Source of the DNA: Multifurca ochricompacta
Lineage: Eukaryota > Basidiomycota > Agaricomycetes > Russulales > Russulaceae
Length of the DNA stretch: 36,022 nucleotides
Assembly: GCA_022496185.1 (NCBI GenBank)
Contig: WTXG01000331.1
Span: 1 to 36,022, forward strand
Direction of reading: 5' to 3'
Position 1 is the first letter of the stretch, and each line of letters starts with the position of its first letter. The notes beneath the pieces were generated by a model that was not told where the DNA came from, did no database searches, and saw only the letters and a list, made by a program, of their open reading frames with translations. Both the position numbers and the translations under genes were made by a program. Below, piece after piece: positions 1 through 10,355 of this stretch.

Positions 1-1735
1 CAAAAATATGTTAACAATAAGGGCGATACAAAAATGAGTCTACCCTAAAAGTGCACCTGAGCACTGGGTTGAGCCATCATCGGTGTTACATTCGGCTTCT
101 TCACCTTTTGGAGTAAAGTCACCACCCTGTGCTTCTGGATTCAAGTCCTTTAGTCCCGAAGTATCTCTCCGTCTCAAGTGACCAACTATCGATCCCACGA
201 ATCCAGTAACCCAGTCTCTCCACGAAACTTTCAACATCCCGGTCTACCGCAGGACCCCATGAAGGAAGCATCCGATGCTGTGCTTGGAACCTGGCCAAAA
301 CTTCTTCGTGATAGTCCCCAAGCCATTTGAGTGCACTATCTAGGTCACTCCCTTTTCGTTCATGACAACCGTCACGATATTATGACCACCGTGACCGAGG
401 CTTGCTCAATGTTGTACGAGTACATATCCTGTTCCATCTATTTTAGACAGGACTAAGCGTTATTTGAAAAAAACGATACCCACGTTTGTGAGGACAAGAG
501 ACTCTGCAGCCAAGGCGCAGAGTGACGCCATCCCATGGTGAGCCATGACTTCATCCGGGATGTCCAGGCCGGCTTCTACAGCCAGGAAAGATGGATATCC
601 CCCGGCTGTGAGCCGCGTGAGCCCGAGATAATCCTCGATTCCTCGGACGTGTCCTTTTGCACGTCGGAAGCCTCATCGATCACCGCATAGACGTACTCCG
701 CGAAAGTCTTGATGAAACGCCTCTGAGCTGCTGGGCTTGAAACCTTGATCGCACGCAACCAGAATCTGTTCATGATCGACATATGTAAGAACATGAGCGA
801 TGGGAAATGTATCTTTGGACATACTGTCGTGCAATCTCACCGAGCTTTGGCTCGCCTTGTGGACGTCCCTTATAGGGGTTTTCGATGGCATCCATGACCA
901 TTTCCGCGTAAACACGGGCACCATCACCGTCGACTTTGTCAGTGAACTCGTCGTAAATAAAGAAGAGCGCCATGAGATCACAAGCGACGCGGACACCATC
1001 TAAGGTCTTGTCAGGATGGCACGACCCTTATCAAGGTTACACAAACAGACCTTTGTCGAGTAAAGGGTACACGAGCGAGCCGAGGAGGGCTGTGGATACC
1101 TTCAGTGGCCATGAGAAAGATGAACGAAATAAACACCTACAAAAATTACAAAGGTCAAAAGATCTTTGTGATTTGGCATCGAGAGCTTGAAAGCTCCGCA
1201 ACCAATGATCAGCATCTGGCTTGACCTCTGCATAATGCTCATTTATCTTTCTAGGCCAGGGCCATCGAGCGAGTGGATTGAAATTGGGTAGGCTAGACAT
1301 TTGTTTTCTGGTTAGAAACAAGATAAGTGAGAAGACCTGATGAAGCTTGAGTTTCCGGTCGACGGTAAGAGTCCTTTTATTTCCCTCCCACTTCCTAATC
1401 TATACTACGGTGCGCTGTTCCCGATTCCTGAACATTTCTGAGTCTGGCCAAGGATTGGGTACTAAATGATTAAAAAATTGCAGGAGAAGGGTCATCCTTT
1501 ACGAGAATGGTGCATAAGACTGGGCTCCCATTCAATTGAAGTTGGAAAACGATATCGGCGCTACTGAGCTGTAAAGTCAATGAGCCGCAGTCTCTCATCT
1601 GATGTCAATGGATTGCTCTTTCGTATTCTGCGGAGAAAAATATATCAAACACACGACAACCATGTCATGGTTACTTATTCTGCCAGTGTCCTGTCGGCAG
1701 ACGTTTCGGCAAAGTTTCAAGAAAAGAGCCTTCCC
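1..1735 (-). repeat. Left arm of inverted segmental duplication
   Basis: This segment, read on the minus strand, matches 18495-20210 on the plus strand. The match covers the promoter region, all exons and introns of the terpene synthase, and the 3' flank. Similarity is very high across the gene and falls off upstream of the start codon. The shared blocks around position 1690 (a CCGACAGGACAC block) mark about the last recognisable homology. The left end is cut by the window, so the full length is unknown. The two arms are inverted with about 17 kb between them. Confidence 0.85.
45..1300 (-). pseudogene. TPS-A: frameshifted sesquiterpene synthase
   Basis: Class I sesquiterpene synthase copy, nearly identical to the intact gene at 18890-20158 and sharing its five-exon layout: 1141-1300, 1051-1089, 825-999, 484-765 and 45-428. 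The metal-binding DEFTD motif in exon 3 and the NDMYSYNIE (NSE) motif across the exon 4/5 junction are still readable. Comparison with the intact copy shows four single-base deletions, near positions 131, 347, 400 and 664, and a three-codon deletion just after the start (about 1278-1288). The deletion near 664 shifts the frame in exon 4, so the product would end shortly after and lack the NSE motif. The splice sites remain usable, so decay looks recent. If the deletions are base-calling errors this would be a fourth working synthase. Downstream homology with the other copy continues to the window edge. Confidence 0.88.
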
Positions 1736-1959
1736 AGGCTTGTCAGTCCTCCATGAAGCAACCAATTATATTAGCGGCGTGAAACGGCGATTATGGCATT
1801 GAAAGTAAGTCTTGCAAGTCCAGGCGAAGAAGCTCGTGAATATATCATCGAGATCTCAGAAAACACGGGCATGGGTAGCGCATAAACTAAAGCATGCGCA
1901 GTACCTAGCGGTGACTTTATCTGGGGTATGGGTATGCAATTTTCATACATATCATGCTA
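1301..1959. other. Intergenic, decayed TPS-A promoter
   Basis: No gene seen. About 1301-1735 is the diverged counterpart of the TPS-C promoter, including an AATAAAAG-like box on the minus strand about 70 nt before the TPS-A start. The rest, up to about 1959, holds nothing recognisable. Confidence 0.5.
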
Positions 1960-2660
1960 CGCCTACGGGATGAGCCGAAATTTGACATGACTGCAGGACA
2001 GCAGGTCTACATACTTTTCACAACACTCTCATCCTTCATCCCCTATCTGCGGTGGTCCTGATTGATTCTCTCGGCATGCGATCCATGTTTCAAGCTCATC
2101 CGGGGAGTATTTAACACGGTGGCAGATGAAGGTACAAAACCATGCACACGTATGTGCGCGCGATATCCTAGGTCATCTTGAACTCAGGAGACTCACGATC
2201 TGCGGATAGAGTACCTGTAACTCAGATCACTCTAGAAATTCCAGACGAAGAGTAGGACAGCCAGCGATGAAGTCCTCCCTCAGTTCACAACCGACGTAGG
2301 TCATTTCTACCACGTGTTCGTCTGAGAAAGAAAGATCAGGATGTCACCGTACAATGAAGAGCAAGCTAGAGAATGCAATAGTCACAACATAATCACTGTT
2401 GTGATGAAGAGATAAGTTTGTTGATCTGGACGACGCGCTCAACAAGATAACGGAATCTTATGAACATGTTTCGTCCAAAGTTCAAGCCTGGCGATGCACG
2501 TTGTCGTTGTCTGAGGGTGTTCTAGCCTTGGACTGTGGTCAATGGCCTCGTGGAGAAATCGTGTTGCTGGATTCGTAGGAAAGAGAGAATTATTTCCAAT
2601 GATCACGACACCTGCGGTCCCTAGGTACCCTGGCGCCCTGGTTGTAGTCGATTTGCGCAT
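1960..2660 (+). pseudogene. Relic of a fifth terpene synthase
   Basis: A heavily decayed terpene synthase on the plus strand, recognisable only by pieces in shifting frames but in the family's order. They are: a GDEPKFDMTAGQ-like end of exon 3 near 1965-2001; a RAIHVSSSS-like start of exon 4 near 2075; HLELRRLT near 2173; EIPDE near 2237; SPYNEEQA followed by SHNIITVVM (the NSE region) near 2345-2395; and VDLDDALNKI near 2418. Stops and frameshifts separate these pieces. The NSE piece follows an intact-looking intron boundary. It is far more diverged from the four other copies than they are from each other, so it is an older duplicate. No function is expected. Confidence 0.75.
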
Positions 2661-3051
2661 TGATTGCCGTTACAAGAAGCTAGATATCTTCATGAGTTAG
2701 CTCCTAAGGCAAAATATTATACCGATTGTTTCTACCAACAAGGCTAAATGTGCGTCCGCACCGTCGCCGAGTGCCCCTTCATTTATGATAGCACCAGAGA
2801 AGCTGTTTGGTACGAATTCTTTTTCAAATTCAAATCAACGTCGACATAGGTAAAGGTAGGATAAGATAATTCTCACTTAGTATTGTGTCTAGTATTCACA
2901 GTCCAAGTGCTGTTACACAACACACAGCTCGACTATTAGCACTACATGGTTAGCGATTGATCCGAGCAGGCCACTCGATCAACCCAGACGCTAGAGGCCT
3001 ATAGTACTTCCAGCTTTGAAGCATGCCCCTTCCTAAACGTTTCTAACCTAT
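2661..3051. other. Intergenic, nothing recognised
   Basis: I see no open frame with family resemblance, no RNA gene and no clear repeat between the synthase relic and the hAT-like element. Confidence 0.4.
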
Positions 3052-3059
3052 CTGTTGGC

Positions 3060-3524
3060 TAGTGATGTTCCGGCCCGGCTTGGCCCAAAAGCCGCGGCTT
3101 TGGCTCGGCCTGAGGCGGCTCCGGCTTTCCTGAAGTCTGGGCCGAGCCAAAGCCGCCACAGACGGCTTGGCCCTGGCCCGGCTTTTGGCAGAGAAAATTT
3201 TATGACATATAACTAGTAGTTATAGTTCAGCTAATCCAAATCTGACTTGGTGTGTTATGTATTGCAAAGCTATATCGAAGAAAAAGTGTGAAATGCCGCG
3301 ATAAGCATGATCACGTGACCCAAATCAACCACTTTGTGATCAGATTTCTACTGATTTTGACGATTGCTATTGCACTTGTATGTGCTGTTGAAAGCCGCGG
3401 CCTGAGCCGGCGGCTTTGGCTTTTAGTTTCTCTGAGCCGGGCCAAAGCCCTTGCTGGGCCGTCACAACACAACGGCCTGGCTTGGCCCGGCTTCCGGCTT
3501 TGAGCCGGGCCAGGCACATCACTA
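3060..3524. mobile_element. Non-autonomous hAT-like element (MITE), 465 bp
   Basis: The element starts TAGTGATGTTCCGGCCCGGC and its other end reads, as reverse complement, TAGTGATGTGCCTGGCCCGG. This gives imperfect terminal inverted repeats of about 20 bp. It is flanked on both sides by the perfect 8-bp direct repeat CTGTTGGC (3052-3059 and 3525-3532). An 8-bp target duplication with short terminal repeats is the hallmark of the hAT superfamily. Both ends are rich in GGCCCGGCTT/AAAGCCGCGG motifs that could fold into subterminal hairpins. No transposase frame is present, so it would move only with a helper. The perfect duplication suggests a fairly recent insertion. Confidence 0.85.
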
Positions 3525-3532
3525 CTGTTGGC

Positions 3533-4152
3533 CCTGTTTTGACACTGAGTCCAGATTTTATGAAGAGCACAACTGCCCGCGTGCAGTGATTGGATTGAAG
3601 AACTATTTAAGGCGAGTCTCCCATTGGTGCGATGATAAGGGATCAGAACAGAACCATTATCTTTCTATCAACCAAGTCTTGCTCGGTCGCCACATACCGG
3701 GTTAACTGCACTACACCACGGAAACCGGCTATTGGCCTTAGGGTCGGCCCTGCTAGGAGAGTTGCGTAATGAGGCCCTGGATCTCTTAATGTCTGTCATG
3801 AGCATGGATAAGACCGCCAGTTGCGCCACCATCGTGATGGCCGATGGTGACCCCCTTAATTGTCCCATATCCCAGTTGCATCCCCGTATTCTAAACACGG
3901 TATCATGCTGTTCACTAACCGCACAAATAGCGGCTTCGTGGTCATCCATCCCTTTCCGAGACGCAGTCGCATCTTTATGCCTAGCGTATGTATCTTCTTT
4001 AGACACGATGGATCTAGCGATGCCATGTGGGAATGATCAATATTTAGAGCCATGACATTACAATATGATTGTTACATAGGTTCCATCGCGGAATGTAAAA
4101 AGGGAAATAGATCCTATGTATCAAACAGCAAGCCGGGCTCCAGCCAGCCAAT
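3533..4152. other. Intergenic, nothing recognised
   Basis: Downstream of the GMC oxidoreductase. Open frames occur on both strands but none has recognisable motifs or splice structure. Probably the 3' flank of the GMC gene. Confidence 0.4.
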
Positions 4153-7100
4153 TCAGAAATCCACGCAATCTTTAATGATATCGGCACCTTAAGACCAACC
4201 ACATCGGTTAGCCTAAGCACTCCATAGGCCAGACACTCGCTGTCCCTTGACTTGAGAAATGAGCACTTACCCAGTTCCCCTATCGCATACGCAGTAGCTA
4301 TAATAAGAACAATAGGATTTAAACAGGGTACGTTCAGGCCGCCCCGAGATGGAATGGACAATTTCTTGCTTACCTTGTGTATGTCCCCCAATGTGGAGCG
4401 GAATGATCGAAATGTCGATGACACGGACATTCGTCGTACCATATACCTGCCAGTGGTTCGGTGTGTGAACAAAATAATAGGGGGAGGTGACATTGTTATA
4501 ACCAGGAAAACTTGCCTTCAACTTATTGTCCACGACTCCTCCATCCTCTTGAGCGAGCATAGAGCAAGAACCGATGGTATCTGAAGAACGGTATTTATTT
4601 ATGCTTTATCATTCAAGTTGACTTGATCGCAAGGCTCACGAGAAGTACTGGTAACCGTGCCTTTCAAGAAGCCTATACGAGGGTGTTTAGCCTCCGTCAG
4701 CAGAGCGGAGACCGGGCTAGCATACCAATGATCTCTTCATCAGTTTGTACCGAAGGTCCAGGAAAGATCTCGTTATCTGAAACAAGAATACAAACACGGA
4801 TCAGTCTCAGCTATTACATGCCCAGAACTGCCGGAAACTTGCCCACGAAAATGCTCCTCAAAGGCTCCTGCTGTGCAACGCGTCGAACGAACTTGAATGA
4901 CTCCACAAAGGAGCGAATGTCTACACAAACGGACTAAAAACGAGACGCTTACGCAAGCACGCGAGAAGACCCACCATACTCTTCCTCAAAATAGTGTGGA
5001 TCTATTTCCGGGTATTCGAGAGGATTGTTAGACTTGATGTGCTGGAAACGAGGGTTAATTGAGGGGTTTGTGCCTCTTGACAAAGAATAATATGCGCACA
5101 ATGGAACCGCGAGATAGAGGGTGGTTTAGCATGGGCATCAAGGTAACGTACTTTCTCTTAAGATCCGGGATACCTTTTGATCGGTGAGTGAGGAGACCAT
5201 GGAAAACTCAAGGTCGCGCGGCCTACTTGAAAAGAGATTATAGCGTTGCATGACAATGAGCTCGTGGCTCGGAATCTCCGCTTTGATGTGATCAAGCTGC
5301 AATTGGTACTGTTTCTTCAATCCTGACGGGTAGTCTCCAGCGGCAATGCGAGCCTGAATGGAAGCCAGGTATTTCTTCTGCAAACCTTGTGCGTCTGGAG
5401 TAATTGCCGAAAGTGGCATAAATGCCATCAAATATGTGGCGATATCAAACACCCCTTTCTCCCCTGCCACGCTTGGGACCTCTTCAACAACAATAGCTGG
5501 TGCAGCTATTAGGAGACACCCACTAGAGTTCTTTTTGTCTCCGAAGCTCTTCCGGATCGTTCATACAATCGAATGTCAAGAAACCTGCTTCCAGTTCTTC
5601 CTTCACCTCTATTCAGAAATTAGTCAGTATCGTGCTAACACGACGCCAGACGAGATCACATACGATATGTCAGGCCAACGTTCAAATGTTCCTGGATATT
5701 ATTCCCAACCCCTTCAAGGTCGACTACCACTTCAACCCCTGCTTTTTGGAGCACGTCCGGGTCGCCAATTCCTGAGAGTTCCAGCACCTGCGCTTTTATT
5801 AGCCATGAAATCAGAAAGGGGTGTTTGCAGAATTACTTGTGGAGACATGATTGCTCTGAGATAGCCAGCTGTGGGTCAGTGATCTGTTGGTGGAGAGCAC
5901 CCAAAGTGATTCGCATACCCTGCGGATACGACGACTTCCTTGTCAACAAACGCCTGGTACTCCTTCCCGCCATGAAGGAAGCTCACGCTCCTAGCCGTCA
6001 CTTCTCCGCTGGCATCTTTTGGCAGCGAAATTCTCGTGACATGAGCAGACGTCAGGACATTAAGATTGCTCCTGGAAGCATTCGGTTCGTAGTACATCTT
6101 CGATCAAAGAAGTAAGTATATCTCTGGCACACCAAATTAATCAATGCTGACTGACATTCGCAGCATAAGATCGAGTCCGCGTCGTAGGACTGATAGTCAC
6201 GGGTGTCAGCCAAGTACCTGTAGTCTGGGTAGGCGATGTTAGATGAAGTAAATCCCTTGACGATTCTCAGCTTACGTCTCCGGCGAACTGATGTAAGTGA
6301 CGTTTCGATAGCACATAAACATTCATTCGCAAGAGGGATATAGAGAATGACGTGCCGGTTCTGGTGTAAAATTGATTCCGAGAGACAGAATGGCGTCGAA
6401 AACAGGCTTCTCGAAGCCAGATGACAATCCAGGATATCCAACCTCCAGCGGACCTGGACTGAGTTCCATCGAAGAGATCGTACACAGTTCGAGTATGACG
6501 CACCCTCCAGTCCATGTTCGTGCAAGTCAAAGTCTAACATATGGTGCTTTTCATTGGGAGGAAGAAATCTTTCGACTCGCTTGTAATATTTCTCCAGGGT
6601 CTTCCAGTTCCATCCTTTGTTCCCTAACTCCTCGAACGCTTTTGCGTAGTTTGAGTCACCACCTGCCTAGGATCATTTGACCATTTACACACCATCTATA
6701 TCCGTTCTTGGGGGGCGATGAAATTGGAAGAGGTTGATTGCGGAACTCCCCCCGAGGCCCTTTCCTCTGCGTCAGAATAAGTGATAAGGATCACACTTGT
6801 TGCACAGATCTAGCTTACCGCACCCAGGACACGGACTTCCCATTAGCATTTGCTTGTGGCACCTATACAAGATGAGAACATGCATGAACTAGATGTAGTT
6901 CCCCCACCGTGACATATCCCCAATCGTACTGTGGTATACCAAATTGACTTGCATAGTTTGGTGGAAGTACTACGCAGATAACATGACATGGGTGCCGCTA
7001 GCCGATACGTTTAACCACATACAGATAGCAGGATCATTCAAGTTGGGTTCTCCAGCCTCCAAAACCAGAACGGATCTGGACGGGTCTTCGGATAAACGCG

Positions 7101-7313
7101 CAGCGACGACGAGGCCAGCCGTCTATATCCAATGATATAAGCATCAAAGCTGGCTCAGGTTCAAAAAAGTCGTACTCCACCACCTGGAATGTTCCAGGAC
7201 TGATCAGACGATGGCAATGGAAACTGGCAATGGAAACTTAGGCAACTAGATCACCTACCAATGATGATATAATCAAAAGATTTGCCGGAGACCTGGTCAA
7301 TTGTAACAAGCAT
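4153..7313 (-). CDS. GMC-family FAD oxidoreductase, 23 exons
   Basis: Flavoprotein of the glucose-methanol-choline family (aryl-alcohol oxidase/choline dehydrogenase-like), oxidising alcohols with FAD. I resolve 23 exons giving about 631 residues, normal for the family. In order: the Rossmann FAD loop DYIIIGGGTAGLVVAARL near residue 15; RGKGLGGSSAIN; TRSYAANMYYEPN; GAIMSPQVLELSGIG (PROSITE GMC signature 2 region); LNHPLSRGSI; SHTIGSCSML with the expected catalytic-region His; and the C-terminal VYGTTNVRVIDISIIPLH. It ends GADIIKDCVDF. No signal peptide, so probably intracellular. Exons of 8 nt (7176-7183), 12 nt (6276-6287) and 19 nt (5837-5855) are needed. Two introns use GC donors (4842 and 4515). 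Exon 14 (5198-5608) carries one extra base, most simply in the A-run near 5530. The start at 7313 has an ATAATAAAAG box about 40 nt upstream. Divergent from the P450; likely tailors a terpene, but the substrate is unknown. Confidence 0.85.
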
Positions 7314-8462
7314 GATTAAAGAGATGAGGGCTGGTATGGTCAGAACGCACCTTTTATTATTCATCATTAAAGGAGCAGAGGGTTTGTGAGACCAGTTATC
7401 GTACTGCCTTCTATGCTACCGAGATCAAGGGGAGAACGGATTCCATTTCCTTCAGGTTGAATAAATCCGATCTGTCGGACTCGTTGAGCGACCATAAAGG
7501 CCAGAATGACAACTTATGCGTGGGTCCCGGAGAGAGAACCCTGGGCACCACTTGATAAAGAAATGCACGATGGATGGGGTAATGACGCTAGGAACGTTAA
7601 CAGTAAATTGTTGGCGTAGGAAGAACGAAGACGCGACGCTTGATGACCCCTCGGTAGGACCTCACCAAAACTATGTTAATCTATCACCTCCACATCTGGG
7701 CCCTAAAATCCGCACGGAGGCCGGATCACGTCTACATGGAAAGTCACCTCATGAAAGAAGCGTATACGTAAATGAACTCCAAGCAGTATGACAGACAGGC
7801 ACAAAATTCCGAATGGGCTTCTTTTTTTGAGCTCGGTCCCTTTTCCAGGTCGGAGATTTGAGTGATAAAGTCGTTGATAAGTTCACAATTGCGAGAGATT
7901 CGATGCACCCCAAAGTGGCGCCTCATTGTGACCGAACGCAACTGAGAGAGCGCCGCGTCTGTGAGATAGTTCGGCTTGAGTGGTGTGCACGGGGAAGGGA
8001 AAGGTCCAGCACCTTGTTAATCAACTTGGTGACAATACATGACGTGTGGGTTTGTGAGCGTCTAACTATCAGAAGAAAGTTCATATAGATTTAATGATGC
8101 CCTTGGCTCGGCTGAACCGCTTCACATACCCCAAGAACCGATCAATGTGGACCGGCTTGCCGCCCGTATACAACTCACTCGTTTAGGAGGATTAAGACAC
8201 TATCCTTCATATGACAGTATTTAAGGACATTTTTAACTTAAGTTTTGATCACTCATAACTGAATGATCTCACTACCCGGTTCTTACATCACGAAGCTGCG
8301 CTTCAACACCTTAGTAGGGTAATTCTGTAGCGTCGTGCACTTAGGCCCTGCCCTGCATGCGAGGAATACGTGAGGTTCAAAAAAATACTCCACATGATAG
8401 CCATCACCCCATATAAAAGTCTAAGAAGCGATGCATGTCGATTCAAGGTCGCTTTCATTCCG
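7314..8462. promoter_or_regulatory. Shared divergent promoter region, GMC/P450
   Basis: About 1.15 kb between two divergently transcribed oxidative genes. A TATAAAAG box at 8412-8419 faces the P450 start (51 nt away), and ATAATAAAAG at 7351-7360 faces the GMC start. No gene with recognisable content was found inside. Co-regulation of the two genes is an inference from the arrangement. Confidence 0.5.
8412..8419 (+). promoter_or_regulatory. TATA box of the P450 gene
   Basis: TATAAAAG lies 51 nt before the ATG at 8463. It also argues against the upstream in-frame start at about 8370, because the box would then lie inside the coding region. Confidence 0.55.
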
Positions 8463-10355
8463 ATGATAACTCAGATACTTGGTAGTGATGATCCCATCCA
8501 CCTCTTTGCTCTGGCCACCCTCCTCAGTTCTATTTGCTTGTTCATCACCTATCTCTCCAAGAGGTCCTATCGTAACCTCCCTCCGGGTCCTAAAGGACTC
8601 CCCTTTATAGGAGATATTCGACACGCCGCAGATCAAATTTGGTTGGCTTCTCCAGAACGCAAAAGTGAATATGGTGAGACTACACGTCTGCCTCTCTCAA
8701 TCCATGTTTACTCTCTTTCAGGTGAACTGATGTATATCAGCGCTCTTGGGCAGGGTATCCTCGTTCTTAACAGTCAACGCGTCGCCGTTGATCTTCTCGA
8801 GAAACGATCCAATTTATATTCAGATCGACAACGTTTCATCTCTGCAGGCGACTACCTGACAGAGAATCTCTCGTTCACCATGACACCATACGACGATATG
8901 TACGCTATTCACTCTCTACCTCTCTCTATTTTATCAATTTAGTAACCTTCTTTAGATGGCGCCGCTTCCGCCGCGCTTCCATGGACAGCTTCTCCAAGTC
9001 CGCCGTATCACGCTTTTATCCCATCCAGAATCGCGAGGCGATAATGCTGACGCTTACGCTCATGAAGAATCCTTCCGCTCTGGACAAGCATTTCCAGCGA
9101 CATGCATCGTCAATCCTTTTGTCCGTCAACTATCACCATCCACCCGTACAATCAGAAGACGACCCTATTGTGGTGACCCTCGCCAACCACGTGCGGCGCT
9201 TGTTGCATGAACTTGAGCCAGGGGTGCGTCTGGTCGAGTATTTCCCTTGGTTGAAACATATTCCGAGCAGGTGTGTAAGTGCCCTGTGAGTGGCATCTTT
9301 CCCTAATCCAATTCTGCAGATTTGCAGAGTGGAAGCGGAACGCACTGTTCTACTACAACCACGACTCTCTGATGTTTGAGCGGCTTGTCAAGAAAGTTGC
9401 GGACGACCTAGTATGTGCCCGCTTTTCTCGTTATGGAGAGATATCCTGATTGTGGACATTGACATCAGGCAAATGGAATCGATCAACCGAGCTTTTGCGC
9501 GTCACTGATTAAAAATCAAAGTAAACACAACTTGTCGGAACGTCAGCGTGCCTGGCTTGCAGGTGATATGCTGTACGTACACCAGGATTCACTTCCTCGG
9601 CTTCACAGAAATTCTGAGGGGTCCACTCACCATAGTGCTGCTGGTACTGAGACAACGTCTACTACGCTCCTATGGTGGCTTCTGGCCATGCTTGTATACC
9701 CAGACGTACAAGCACGTGCCCACGCCGAGCTCGACGAAGTCGTCGGCTGCGCTCGTCCACCGACCCTTTCTGACATTCCCTCTCTTCCTTATATCTGCGC
9801 GATGGTCAAAGAAACGTTGCGATGGGCGGTGATCGCCCCTTTCGCTGTTCCTCATGTGTCCACCGTAGATGACTGGTACGAGGGCATGTACATCCCAAAG
9901 GGCACGATCTGCCTCCCGAACGTGAAAGTGCTCAATTATGACCCGAAGGTATTTGGAGAGGATGCCGAGCGGTTTGACCCAGCCAGGCACTTGAACGAGA
10001 AGGGCGAAGTTAAGATGCTAATGACCGAAGGAAGGGAGGACGGTCACGTGACGTTTGGGTTTGGGCGGCGCTTGTGTACTGGGAGGCACTTCGCTGAGGG
10101 AACTCTGGCGATAGACTTTGCGACAATGCTTTGGGCGATGCGATTCGAGCGTCCCGAAAGTGGCGCGAAGTGCGAATTGGACGTGCATACCCTCGTCCGT
10201 TCAGGACTGACAACGTAATGTTTTCTACCTTTGTAACTGTTGCAAACTCCTATTTATTGATTTGTAGGCGACCAGTCCCTTTCGAATACAAGGCGCTTCC
10301 TCGCTTTCCGGAGGCTGACTCTTTGCTCAAGGAAGCACTAGAATTGTACCAGTAA
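8463..10355 (+). CDS. Cytochrome P450 monooxygenase
   Basis: Complete microsomal P450 of 521 residues in seven exons: 8463-8673, 8722-8899, 8956-9270, 9320-9410, 9469-9572, 9636-10214 and 10268-10355. All introns are GT-AG and the frame is unbroken. An N-terminal membrane anchor (residues 12-31) is followed by the proline-rich hinge LPPGPKGLPFIG. The I-helix oxygen-binding motif is AGTETT (302-307), ExxR is E359-R362 (KETLR), and the FDPAR element is at 413-417. The heme loop FGFGRRLCTGR (440-450) has the cysteine ligand C447. All residues needed for heme binding and oxygen activation are present, so the enzyme should be active. Close to the terpene synthases and divergent from the GMC oxidoreductase, it most plausibly hydroxylates a sesquiterpene; this is inference. 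I cannot assign a CYP family number. Confidence 0.93.

Noticed and set aside
2439..2660. 73-codon minus-strand open frame
   Set aside because: It lies antisense to the terpene synthase relic, whose plus-strand motifs explain the sequence.
5507..5567. A 61-nt GT-AG intron that would repair the GMC frame without a frameshift
   Set aside because: It would remove sequence resembling conserved GMC coding sequence (MNDPEELRRQKEL). A one-base insertion in the A-run fits better, though only cDNA can decide.
8370..8462. Upstream in-frame start for the P450
   Set aside because: The TATAAAAG box at 8412-8419 would lie inside the coding region, and the added residues do not resemble a P450 N-terminus. 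The start at 8463 places the membrane anchor correctly.
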